NCBI RefSeq assembly: GCF_000143535.2
Contig: NC_037319.1
Span: 2,170,001 to 2,234,000 of the forward strand
Length of the DNA: 64,000 nucleotides
Direction of reading: 5' to 3'
From: Botrytis cinerea B05.10
Lineage: Eukaryota > Ascomycota > Leotiomycetes > Helotiales > Sclerotiniaceae
A program made the translations under genes and the position numbers. Position 1 is the first letter of the stretch; each line of letters begins with the position of its first letter. The notes beneath the pieces were generated by a model. The model was not told the DNA's origin. It saw nothing but the letters and a program-made list of their open reading frames with translations, and ran no database searches. This document shows, one piece after another, positions 1 to 11,375 of the stretch.

Positions 1-2329
1 ACCGAGAAGTTCCGGTGTGTTGCATAGGAGTAAATGATAGATCAAGAAATCTGTAACCTTACCTTTCCGACCTATGTAGGCTGGGAAGTTGGACCCTCGT
101 GAGATTTGGGGGTTGGATGTGTTGCTCGAGATGCCCCGGATTGTCATTTCGCCCATGCAGTTACCGTGCATGCGGTGAGGAGATTCGGTGCGACGACTGA
201 AGCTCTGTTGAGTAGCCGGAGAGGTATTTCTGTGAATGGATGTCCTAGAATGGATGTCCTAGGGTTTGCTGGACGAATGATATTGGGCTGTCATTCAACA
301 CCGGTAACAACATATGCTGTATCATCGGCGCGCCGCCATGTAAGATACGTTGTGTGGTTCCAGCCTTAATAGTTTCCTTCGTGCCAATACACGTTTCGTC
401 AAACGCCTCTGATGACTGGATGACTCAATAGCAATTTTTAAAGGGACCATGCTAAAAATATACTTGCCTGCCGGATAAACTGTCAACTCGTCGAAAGATT
501 GTGTCAAGGAGAAAGTATCGGTGAGCTGTAGACTCAATTCTTGATTTCAGGACTTTGATATTCGATAATGAGAAGGATTCATCACTCTGCAGCTGCGGCA
601 ACAATGTTGTTCCCATGATTAGTTGAGAAGACGTTGGCGTATCCGGATGACAGCAGAAACGAAGCTATGAGAACCGTCATTGTAACTCTATCGTGGAGTT
701 TGTACAGAGCAGAGTAAAGCCAATGTCAAGGAATGAGGGAAACCCCGCGACCCTTCCAGGGCCAGCTCCCGTTATTCGTTACTTTCTTTGGTAAAATGGG
801 GGCTCGAATCTGCGGTAGATCTATGCCAATCTTGGTTGATTGGAGACCTTTGGATGACAGCATAAAGATCTCCGCATTTTTTCCATCTATTTTGCATAGC
901 CTCAGCGTAGCAGTGCTAATGTGCAGCGAACAAAGTGCATGCTCTGCCGGCATATCATTCGGCGTCTTTCGATATAAGGGATGCAGAAGGCAAAACCCTC
1001 ATCTCTTATTACGAAGACCGCACATGAAGAGGCAACGCCAGTAGCTTCGATGGTTGACGAGAGAAAGGAAACCATCAGCCCCTTTTCCTCACCGAACAAT
1101 CAGACGCACCGCAATCCTCCCTCCATCACAAGGTACGTACATACAATGCTCGGTACTATGTCATACGATTCACGGAAGGACCAAAACAGCATCTGCTGTC
1201 TGTCTCTGCCCCGCAAACCCATTCCATGTTCTACCAGAACGCCCAACGTTTCAAATACAATTAAAAGCTCCTTGATCTTCGTCCAATCTTGAAGATCTCC
1301 ATCTTACGATCCAAATGCCAAGATCCATATATTAAAGTTATCCAGGCGTGCCAGGTACCGGACGGTCGAGCTGTAAGTTACTTATTAAGCACACCACAGC
1401 TTCACCAGGACCATCCTCCTTTCGCTAGATCTCTTTTATTCTCCTAGCCAGGGGTTTGGTTTGGCCAGGGAAAACGCTACAATGGTAGCGGCTAAGGCTC
1501 CTTTAATATGTGAATACCAATTGATATTTGACGTGAATCCTTTCCTCAACCGCTTTGTTGTTCATCCTTCACTCGTGAAATGTTGGAACAACCATGGACA
1601 ATTAAGACAACAATGCGTACCGTTCATGCCTCCGGCCCATTCGGAATTGCGATTGGAGAAGGGGAATGGAATGAATTATGGAGAACTCATGGATCCAAGT
1701 GATGGTAGGATCTCACTCAGAGGCAGGCAGATCATAATGTTTCCTCCCTCTTTCCTTTCCTCTTTCCTCTTTCCGTGTTTCCCACCGCATGCATCATCTT
1801 GTATGCAGCAGTAGTACCAAAAACTGCAAACCTTAAGGAAGGAAACGAAACAAAACAAATTGGTCCCCTTTTATTTCTCTACAGACCGTCCGGCCCGAGA
1901 GGAGAGGAGAGATTCTTGTAAAACAAGGAGTTTCCAGCCTTCAACTTTTTCCATGGCCCAAAGCCGTTTGTCATATGATCCGATCTTCGTTGTCCTGCAC
2001 CATAGTGGACATTTTCACTGTGTACCTGCTTCACTAATTAGATCAGGGGATCTGCAATTTTATTTTTATCCTTTGCTTGTGCTTTGCTTTAGTTTAGGTG
2101 CCTACTTTTTGTTCCTTTGCTTGCAACCGCGACTCGCTTGTGGTCGATTTATATTTCATCATATATCAACCTCACCTTGTCTCCATATCAACAACCTGTT
2201 TTCTCTCATCTGCAACTCCCACCATCAAAATACATTGTTCTCTTAAATACCTACCTACCTACCTCTCTTTCCATACTTCGATCTACAGTCGAAGCTTTTC
2301 AATTCTTGATCCTTCCAAAAACCTTCAAA
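1..2329. other. Intergenic region, no gene supported
   Basis: No reading frame here has a convincing coding pattern, and the short frames on both strands overlap one another. The last 300 bases are pyrimidine-rich and contain a CTAC tetranucleotide run near 2252-2268. They probably form the promoter and 5' leader of the secreted-protein gene starting at 2330. Confidence 0.6.
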
Positions 2330-3163
2330 ATGCAATTCTCCAAGCTTCTCAGTGTCGCCGTCGGTCTTTTGGCCACAGCCGAAGCCATCTCCGTTCAAAA
2401 GCCTCGCATTGCTGCCCGCGGTTCCCAAAAGAAATTCAACTTGAAGCTCAATACCGTCCATGCTGCTGCCCCTGCTTCTTCATCTGCTATCAAGGACATG
2501 ATTATTGAAGGCATCGTTACCAGATCTGCTGTTGACAAGAGCAACGGAACTCTGGTTTATGATGATTCCATTTCCTGTATGCTTATTATTTGTTTATTTC
2601 ATTCATCCTCTCCAATCACTGTGCACATCATCCTGTCTTACTGTCTCTAAATTCCAATTCACCATTCACCACCAAATCATTAAATTTCCCAACTAACAAA
2701 AGTAAATAGTCACCTTCATCGACCCCAACAGTAATACTTCCACAGCCTGCAACGATGATTTCCTAGGCACACCCGAAACCACTCAATTCCCTACCGGATG
2801 GGTTCCCTGCAATAACAATGGCAACTTGATGGATGATTTCTACTGGCAATTTACTAGTTATACATCCCTTACTCAATTCAGTATTGAGTTGATTCACGGT
2901 TTTGTTGGTTCCAAGTACGTTCTCCCTCGCCCCCTCCCCATCCCACATTTCTCCACCGAATTCACCAAGCTGGGTCCGGGGAACATGAGGTTTTCATTTC
3001 AAAAAGATAAATGCTAATATACCATTCCTCACACAGCAATGCAGGTGAAGTTCTCAGATCCGCAGATACACCTATTGTCCTCACCTGCGCCGATGTAAAC
3101 CATATCGATGGATGTTATTCCAACCAAACCATTTCAGTTCCAGTCGCCTCTGCTACGGCATAG
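2330..3163 (+). CDS. Small secreted cysteine protein, possibly Alt a 1-like effector
   Basis: A 192-residue protein from three exons: 2330-2576, 2710-2914 and 3037-3163. Both introns are GT-AG, the first has an ACTAAC branch site, and the joins keep frame and phase. Residues 1-19 form a signal peptide ending AEA, so the product should be secreted. The mature part has exactly four cysteines (in contexts TACND, VPCNN, LTCAD and DGCYS), several N-glycosylation sites, and alternating hydrophobic strands in the second half. Four cysteines with a beta-rich C-terminal half resemble the AA1-like (Alt a 1/Hrip1-type) family, known from fungal allergens and plant cell-death elicitors. That assignment is by pattern only. 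The gene converges on the secreted invertase downstream. It could instead be an unrelated secreted protein. Confidence 0.8.
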
Positions 3164-3843
3164 ATAATTTAAATCGAATCCGACAGTTTGGAATTCGATC
3201 AAGGGGATGGGGTGTTTTTTTGGGCGGCTTCAATCGGTGTATTTTTGTAATAGTTTGAGTGGCGAGAGTGATAAATGATGGAACGGGATTCTAGGTTGTG
3301 CTCACGCATAATACGGCCACCATGGGTTCTGGTTTAAAAAAAAATAAAGAGTCGCTCAGAAATTTCTCCTCGAAAGACTGGGGAGGCTCAAAATTGATGA
3401 AGAGTTGTAGATACTTCTTCTATCCTAATGATGTTCATTGCCGCTTCAATTGGCATGGGCTAGATGTAATCAAGCAAAACATTAAAAATATGAATAATAA
3501 TAAATACATGTGTCAAAACTGCGGTGCTTGCGCTTCCATTCATGTGTATACTGTGATTTGGCTACCTTCCCAAACCCCCTCTCATCTATTCCAGGAATCC
3601 CTAAAAAAAATTCCGCAGATAGTATTCACCTTCGCTGTAAACGATTATGAGATCGCGACAACCGAAGAGAAGAGAAGAGGAGCGGAGAGAAGAGCACCAA
3701 TGGATATTCATACGGAGGACAGAACAGAGGGCACATAACTAAAAACTCGACTGGTAATGCCAAAACATATATTCATAAAATCGTATTCTCTATTTTACAT
3801 CTTCCCGAGTCCTCCAAGGTTCATTACTACATAATTATCCCCA
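3164..3843. other. Spacer between convergent genes
   Basis: The 3' ends of the secreted-protein gene (+) and the invertase gene (-) face each other here. The ORF at 3298-3738 has biased, low-complexity composition and no recognisable domain. I take the region as two 3' UTRs plus spacer. Confidence 0.6.
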
Positions 3844-5574
3844 TTAATTCGCCGCTGCAGTGACGTTTCCATATACAATGCCATCATCATTAGCCATCGC
3901 GCTCCAGCCGCCATCCAAGCCCCAGATCTTGGCATCTACGACCACACCCTCGTTAAGGTCTCCGGCTCTCACTTCGACCGTGTCCAAGATTCCCTCGGGG
4001 AAGAATGTAATGGTTCCACTGCTTCTTCCTGCGTCTACGAAGACTTCGAGAATGGATCGATCGATGACGACGTCGAATTGGAAAGTTCCTTCGTCGTTGA
4101 TGGTGTTTCCGACGGAGAATCGATCGGTGAAGAAGGGGTTGGATTCTGCGAATCCGTTGAAGTTGCGGCGGGAAAGCCAGACGGGCGCGTCGCCTCCGAG
4201 GAAGATGCCTCCAGAGACGGATTCACGGGTGGTAGAGGAGGAGAAGGTGAAGTTTAGGGTTCCTTGCGCGAGAGTGTTGTTGGGCATGCTGGTTACCTTG
4301 CAGCTGATGTAGATTGCGCCGCTGGGAATTGACGAGTAGTCAGCGATGAGACTTCCGTTTCCGAGATTGTCACTCGAGGCTAGGGGTTCGGATTCGTTGT
4401 AGAGGGGCGTCAAGTCGAATGGATATTGGATGAGAGCCCAGCCTGTACGTGTGACGTTTGCGAGACGGGTACGGCGGGGTAGAGACATGGCACTGCGCCA
4501 GCCTTCGAGTTCTCCGGTTGGGACTTGTTGTGCGTATTCCCAATTGCTGGCCCAGGCCAAGAAAACCGGGTCTTCATCTGCTGGAATTCCGGAGAAAAAT
4601 TGTCCTGCGTAGTTGTCTTTTGCGAAGTCGGTAAGACGGGCTGCGGAATCGAGAGGGGTGAAATGTGTTCCATTGAATCTACCGGGGAAATATTGGGTTG
4701 TGGAACCGCCGAGAGGTGCACCCGGATTGATGGAGATAATAAGGAGATACATGTCTTCATCGTCGGTACTGTCGGTGACGGGGATGCGCACTAGATTTGG
4801 ACATTCGTATTGGAGGCCTAGAAGACCATGGTGGCTGAAATTGGAGGTGGCGGTCCATTCTATGAGATCAGGGGAGGTGAAGATACCGATTTCGAAGGCC
4901 CGAGCATAGGCAACTACCATCACCCAATGGTCCTCGAACCATGTGACTTGGGGGTCACGGAATTGAGTCGAGGTAGATGGGATGACAGGGTTTTGTGCAT
5001 ATTTCTCAAAAGTGTAGCCACCATCGAAAGAGTATGCGAGATTTTGGGTCTCAGACTCAGGGGTGTTGAGAGTGTAAAGCGCGACTACACCGTTCGTTTG
5101 GTTCGGGAAAAACCCAGAGGTGTTGTTTGCATCGACCACTGCACTTCCACTGAAAATTCCTTCGTCAGCATTTTCAGGGTAGAGCGCAATTTTTTGGTTG
5201 TCCCAGTGGTAGAGATCTTTGGATGTCGCGTGGCCCCAATGTTGGTTTCCGGCTACAGTTTCTGTTGGGTTGTCTAAAATATTGTTAGCGGCGTCATGGA
5301 ATAGGAAACTCGGGAGTCAATCACATTGATAATAGACATGATAAACTCCATCTGCATCTCTGAAAAGTCCGTTGGGATCATTCATGAAATTTTGAGGTGG
5401 AGAATAATGGATCTGAGGCCGCAATGCTCCAGTATAATCACCCGGTAGAGGTGCATCGGTTGGAACGCTGCTATCAAACGTCGAAGTTGAGGAAGTTGCC
5501 GACGTTGAATTCGTTTCCTGCGCACTGGATACAGCGGCCAGAAGAGTAACGGCTAATGAAGTAAGACGAAACAT
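3844..5574 (-). CDS. Secreted beta-fructofuranosidase (invertase), GH32
   Basis: Hydrolyses terminal beta-fructosyl residues, mainly sucrose, outside the cell. Two exons, 5574-5325 and 5273-3844, are separated by a 51-nt intron (5274-5324) with an unusual GTGATT donor, a GCTAAC branch site and a TTTTAG acceptor. The product has 559 residues. Residues 1-18 look like a signal peptide, followed by a Ser/Thr-rich linker. The GH32 blade motifs are all present: NDPNG at 65-69 with nucleophile Asp66, RDP at 189-191 (transition-state stabiliser Asp190), and EC at 240-241 with acid/base Glu240. A C-terminal beta-sandwich follows. The intron splits the YYQYNP segment just after the first blade, and splicing restores it exactly. 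The complete catalytic set argues for an active enzyme. Invertase and exo-inulinase cannot be told apart with certainty by eye. Confidence 0.95.
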
Positions 5575-5628
5575 TGTGGGAAGACGTTGGAGATAGTTTC
5601 ATTTTACTCGAGCTGGATATTTGCCATC

Positions 5629-5636
5629 TTTATATA
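5629..5636 (-). promoter_or_regulatory. TATA box of the invertase gene
   Basis: On the minus strand the sequence TATATAAA lies 55-62 bases before the invertase start codon. It is a perfect TATA element at a plausible distance for a short fungal 5' leader, and it supports 5574 as the start. Confidence 0.55.
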
Positions 5637-8051
5637 CTCGTCCTTGGGAACTCACTAGACCCTCCGCCCCCCCCGCCGCTAGACCAGATGAATAGACTTT
5701 GAACGGCTAATGGCCATGATTTATGACACAATGCTAATTCTCACAGTCAAGTAATAAGTTATTATGACATACTCGGGGTTTCCCCAGCTGTGGCCTGATC
5801 GCATAGCAATTCATACTCGTGTAATTCCCCACGATGTTCAAAATATGGCCGAGAAAACCGGCGACTTAGCTCGAAGTAGAACAGATCAAGAAGTCGGTGG
5901 CCCTTTACCTAGGATGTTGATCTTGGAATATGGAGGAGGTGGGAAATCGGGAGAAATGCGGGGATTGCTAACGGCTCCATAAACTGGGTTTGTTTAAACC
6001 TTATCCTCACTTCTTTGGTGGAATGCATTTTCCTACCCCGCCAGCGCGCCGAGCCCGCCAAATCAGGTCTCTTGGAGAAGTTGAGGGACTAATTTCAATG
6101 CGTGGATCCCAATAGTCTGCCAAATTACCCAATTAGTTGAGCTAGCAGTCGGGAAAGATGGTTTCCCGCCCACGTGCCGCCCTCGACAGAGAATTCGCCA
6201 GTGCCCAGGGCAATTGGCAACCATACCGCCATTCAGTTGGCAGTGGAAATTACGGCTTGCTCCGTATGATGCTGGGAAATGGTGAAATTATGTGCAATGC
6301 AACGCAGAGCGAGCAATATCCTTTGAAGTTCATTGTGTTTCTGCACAAGATATATACGCATGCCGATTCCCGCTGCTTCCCTCTCGCGCTCGATCGTGCA
6401 CAAGATACAACCGTCTCCATCCTTTCCGTGGCTCGAGAATCATTCAAAGGGATGGCATTTCAATGTGGAGCCTGCCTACCGAGCACCGAGCACACATTGT
6501 AATAATTAATGCGGGTAGTGTACATTTGAGTTCACGGCTATGCTGTTAGCCAGACTCGATGATGAAAACCATGTCGTAAGAAGACTTGGAAAATGGCATG
6601 TTCGATGTTCGGGAAAGTTCGAATGAACTACTGCTAGGGTGCCGGGTGCTTCATAATATTAATACCTCGTACAGGACAGGACAGGACAGGACAGGACAGG
6701 ACAGCACAGCACAGCACAGGACAATACGCACAGCACAGCACTCCGGCACTCCCGTCCAGCACCTAAAGATGGATGTGGGCTGGAGTACCGAAACTGCCAA
6801 ACTACTATTGAGCAATGTGAGTGATGTGAGCTACCATTTGGCATTCTCCTTCGATTCATTTCATTTGATCACTCCCAGTTAATGCAGACAAGCCATCTTT
6901 TCGTGAATGTTGCTATCAAAATACATTATGATACATCTAAACCTCCGTAGTACTTTACGCGCTCGATGCAATCAGCACCAATGAATTCCTCCAGTGTTGC
7001 ATGCAGGAACCCCCTGACTCGAAAATGGCCAGTCGGAGGAATACCATTCGCGTTTCCAGGTGTTGTGAAAAGCCCAAGAGAGAAAGACGTGTGAAACCAC
7101 ATATTACCACATTGAGGCTTTGTTTTGGTTTGTTTTGTTTTGTCTTTGCTTTGCGTTGTCCCATTGTAAGGAGGGTTTGCGTCCATGATGGAGTAGTCGC
7201 GATGGTAATCCCTTTCATTTCGCGTTGTTCCATTCGTGTGTAGGGAGGGAGGGGGCTATTCGTTCGGAATTGCACCATGGGAAATCTCTACTCTCTGCTC
7301 TGTTCTGTTCTACTCTGTGCTGCTCTACCTTCATTCATTCATTCTCGTAAACTTACAATATAGCCAATTTTGAACTCACTTCCTATAACCGTTTATCCAT
7401 TATTCTCCTTCGTGTTTGCTCCATTCTCCATGGGAAACCCTCATCCCAAGGTGCATTCAATTCCATCGTTCGCATGAATACCAACAGCAAGCGGTTTAAT
7501 TTGCAACCAGCGACAAAAAGCAGCATTCACAACATTCAGTCATTACGGAAGCCGAAATGTTCGCGTAGGGTGTCGCCGATAAGGGAATAGCGTCACATCT
7601 CCCGCCTCGACTCCAAAATATTGTCAACTCCCCATCTATCAACAACCACTACCCTCGACGATCTACAACTGTAGAGATCAGTCAACAGCGTATAATCATC
7701 GAAAAGGATTTTTTTTCAAGAGCGAAATTGGCGACTTTGCGATTAGTCAAGGACGTGTGGACGGCGGCAAAGCGAGCCTACAATTGATTGCGGACCCTTC
7801 CTAGTACAACAATAGATGGGTGGCAGGGAAACGAACCACCGGACCAAAACATTGATACCAAACTTATTGTCACAACGACGCGACGATCGCATTGCGCATA
7901 ACGACAATACAATTCATCCCTGGGCTTAGATCGATCTCGAAAATTGCAGCAGTTTTGTATGGGCATTAGGTCTCAAGTTACAATATTTGGAAGACTTCCC
8001 AGCAGCTCCCTTGATCAATAATTGCTTGCTTTTTCTTCCAAGGCAATCACC
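5637..8051. other. Divergent intergenic region, invertase to Cdh1
   Basis: Upstream region of both the invertase (-) and the Cdh1 gene (+). It contains an AGGAC/ACAGC pentamer repeat near 6671-6725. From about 7500 to 8051 the sequence is probably the long 5' leader of Cdh1. No supported gene was found. Confidence 0.55.
6671..6725. repeat. Pentamer microsatellite (ACAGG)n
   Basis: About eight copies of ACAGG are followed by three copies of the variant ACAGC and a partial return to ACAGG. Simple tandem repeat in intergenic DNA. Confidence 0.9.
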
Positions 8052-10155
8052 ATGGGGATTAACGGCGACCCAGGTTATAGCTCCTCCAAATCTCATGCGA
8101 ATCTCAAAAAGACTCAGCATTCTTTAAATACCCCGCCAATATCCACACCACCCCGCTCATCGACCCCTCCTACCACAACCAGCAAGAGAATGACGGAACG
8201 GAAACCACAGGGAGAGAACGTTAACTCGTCGAGAAACACAAGCAGGACATATCGCTCTAATGTCGATGCGGTCGATTCGAATGCGCTGAGCAAAGCCCTT
8301 ATGAGAGAGTTCGAGGATTCCGGTAGCAGACATCGCGATATTACACCTGGAGGAAGCCCAAGCAGAAAGCGACAACGAGTATATGGCGACAGGTAAGAGA
8401 TATGGCTTTTTTTCGTGCGGCGTTGTGTTTGCGGAATTCTAGAGATATGGAAAGTGCACAATGATTGTCTTGGATAGCTTTTGGTCTTTGTTGGTTTGGC
8501 CTTTCAAAGTTGCTCCTCTGAAGAATGAGAACTCACCAAGGTCAAAACTGAATATGCGCCCGATGAAAGACTGGAAATTGCTTCATCAGACAGTGTACTG
8601 ATATCTCATGTTTAGATTCATTCCAAATCGGGAAGGGCAAGACTTGCAAGCCAGCTTCAGTTTACTGCATGACGAGGGGTCTCCAGCAACACCTTCGAAA
8701 CAAAAGAAGCGTACCCCACACGGTGAATTACACTTTCAAAGAAGTAGGTCAACGGTGAATATCCCTAACCCGCAGCTAGCTAATCTTGGACCAGCCGAGG
8801 AAGCCAATAGGACATTCTCTACCTTGCTCAGGTCCGAGCTCTTTGATACCACAATCCCACAACCCACACCTACCAGTTTATCACCAGAATCACACACCAC
8901 AACTATCAATGATCCTACCAGATCCCATACTCCACCTCATATTTCGCCTGCAGTCTCATCACTACCTGCATCACTGACTCCTTCAACTCCACACAAGAAT
9001 CTTTTTACGTATATGTCACCGCGGCATCATACAAACATCGCTGGTCACCCTACTCCATCGCGGACACCTCAGAGTCGACATGGAATTAATCTGGATGTTA
9101 GATCAGAGCTCTACAGCGTCTCTCCTGTACGATTCAATAGCCAGCAGATGCTAATGAGTCCACGCAAGCAACCTCGAGTCGTGAGCAAGGTGCCATATAA
9201 GGTATTAGATGCTCCTGATTTAGCCGATGATTTCTACCTCAACCTTGTGGATTGGGGAAGCAGCAATGTTCTTGGAGTAGGACTCGGATCTTGTGTGTAT
9301 ATGTGGAATTCACAGACTGGAAGAGTGAACAAGCTTTGCGAGCTAAATGATGACACTGTCACAAGCGTCTCATGGATTCAACGTGGCTCTCATATCGCTA
9401 TTGGCACTGGAAAAGGATTTGTTCAGATCTGGGATGCAGAGCGTGTACGACGTTTAAGAACCATGACAGGTCATACAGCTCGAGTGGGCTCCCTTGCTTG
9501 GAACGATCATATCCTCACGTCTGGTTCCAGAGATCGTCTCATTTACCACAGAGATGTACGAGCCCCAGATCAATGGCTGAGGAAACTAGTTGGACACAAG
9601 CAAGAAGTTTGCGGTCTGCGTTGGAATTGCGATGATCAACAACTCGCATCAGGTGGCAACGACAACAAACTTATGGTTTGGGACAAGCTATCTGATACTC
9701 CAACTTACAAATTCAGTGATCATACTGCTGCTGTCAAAGCTATTGCTTGGTCTCCTCATCAGAGTGGCCTTCTTGCATCTGGAGGCGGTACAGCAGATCG
9801 TCGTATCATATTCCATGATACTAAGCGTGGTATCAAACTCAATGAAGTTGATACTGGCTCTCAAGTATGTAATCTTGCATGGTCAAAGAACTCGAATGAA
9901 ATCGTGTCTACCCATGGTTATTCACAAAACCAAATTGTAGTGTGGAAATATCCAAGCATGCAACAGGTTGTTAGTCTTACAGGTCACACATACAGAGTAT
10001 TATACCTGGCAATGAGTCCTGATGGCAGAGTTGTGGTAACGGGTGCAGGCGATGAGACATTGAGGTTCTGGAATGTGTTCGGTAGAAAGCCAGGACAAAG
10101 AGATGACTGCGATGCGGGTGGAGGGAGACTTGCGGATTGGGGTATCATTAGATAA
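8052..10155 (+). CDS. cdh1: Cdh1/fizzy-related activator of the APC/C
   Basis: Substrate-recruiting activator of the anaphase-promoting complex in late mitosis and G1. Two exons, 8052-8392 and 8616-10155, are joined over a 223-nt intron with GTAAGA donor and TTTAG acceptor, giving 626 residues. The intron cuts inside the C-box, which is rebuilt as DRFIPNR at residues 113-119. The disordered N-terminal third is rich in Ser/Thr-Pro sites, as expected for CDK control. DAPDLADDFYLNLVDW at about 312-327 opens a seven-blade WD40 propeller. The last two residues are Ile-Arg, the tail that docks on the APC/C. Motifs GLGSCVY, KGFVQIWD and TGAGDETLRFWNVF match Cdh1/Fzr and differ from Cdc20 at the same positions. 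The first ATG in frame after the leader is at 8052. Confidence 0.96.
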
Positions 10156-11375
10156 TCTCCGACGACTCTTTGCTACGTTTACGATCTTTGATGGAAAATT
10201 GGGGTACGGATGGGGGATACGGTGGCTCGGTGGGAAAAATCAGCGAAGAGAATGGTGGGATGGTATTCAAATTTTTTGCATTGGTGGCGTTCCGGCACAA
10301 CTGGCGATATCTATCTCATCTGGCATGATGGCTTAGTTGGCATGGTATTGCTCGGCATGCAATGGCTGGGATTGGGTTATTTAACATGATATGGGAGCTG
10401 GGAGCGAGCTTTATGAACAGGTGCCAAGGAGTTGTTATATGCCTATGTGCATTGCTTACTTTTTGTGATATTATTTTAATTTTTCCAGGGGAAGTAAGAT
10501 GGTGGTAGATGATGCCATATTTGTTCATCTCTTAGAGAAGACGACAAAAAAGTAAATCAACTGGCTGGAAGATGGCTAGTTTTAGCTAGACGATATCATC
10601 GTATGTAATAATATGATGATTAAGGAGATTCAATCCTTGCCAATACTTTGGAACTATGACTCGAGGAATATTATATATAGATGTAACTCGAGATCTATGG
10701 CGGGAAGAGGATCTATGCACCATGATTTCAAATAAATATGTGAGGGAGATAGAGTAGCATTAAGTTAACTGATAGTGGTTGGTAATAGAGTCAACCACGC
10801 TAGATATTCATTCATTATAGGGGTTCTTCTGATGATAGACGCTATAATCTCGCTTCAGAAAATGTACGCTAAAGATGAACATTTTCACATCAGATGCATG
10901 TACACAACTTCCTTCATGAATGGAATGAGATAAACTACTACTCACTTTTGATAAATACTATACTCGCCTATCCATATTTGGACAGGAAGATTTCCTGAAT
11001 ATTTTGCAAGTGTCATAGTTGCAACAAGCTGGCCAAATATATCCTGAGGCAGTCTCACACAAGTTTGCGTTTGTTAAAGTCAGCTGACGAAAATTGCAAT
11101 CAGACTGCCAACGTCACCCTTCATGACAGTGTTTTACACCGTATTCCTGCCAGAGATCTGTCGAGTGTAAAGGAAGTGCCTAGCGTTGAATAATATAATC
11201 AGAGTGAATATCAAAGGCAGAGATTTGTTCACAGACAAGTGGTTGCTCAAAAGACTTAAAAAGGCGGCTAAATTTGGTTCCTGCTTCTCCAAACAGTGCC
11301 CAACTCCCTGCACCTTTCCAACCCTTCTAAAACGAAATCATAACAACAATTCAAACATTTAAATTTCAACTCAAT
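10156..11375. other. Intergenic region between Cdh1 and the Gfd2-like gene
   Basis: Both neighbours are on the + strand, so this holds the Cdh1 3' UTR and the promoter of the next gene. It is AT-rich, with no supported gene or RNA. Confidence 0.6.
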
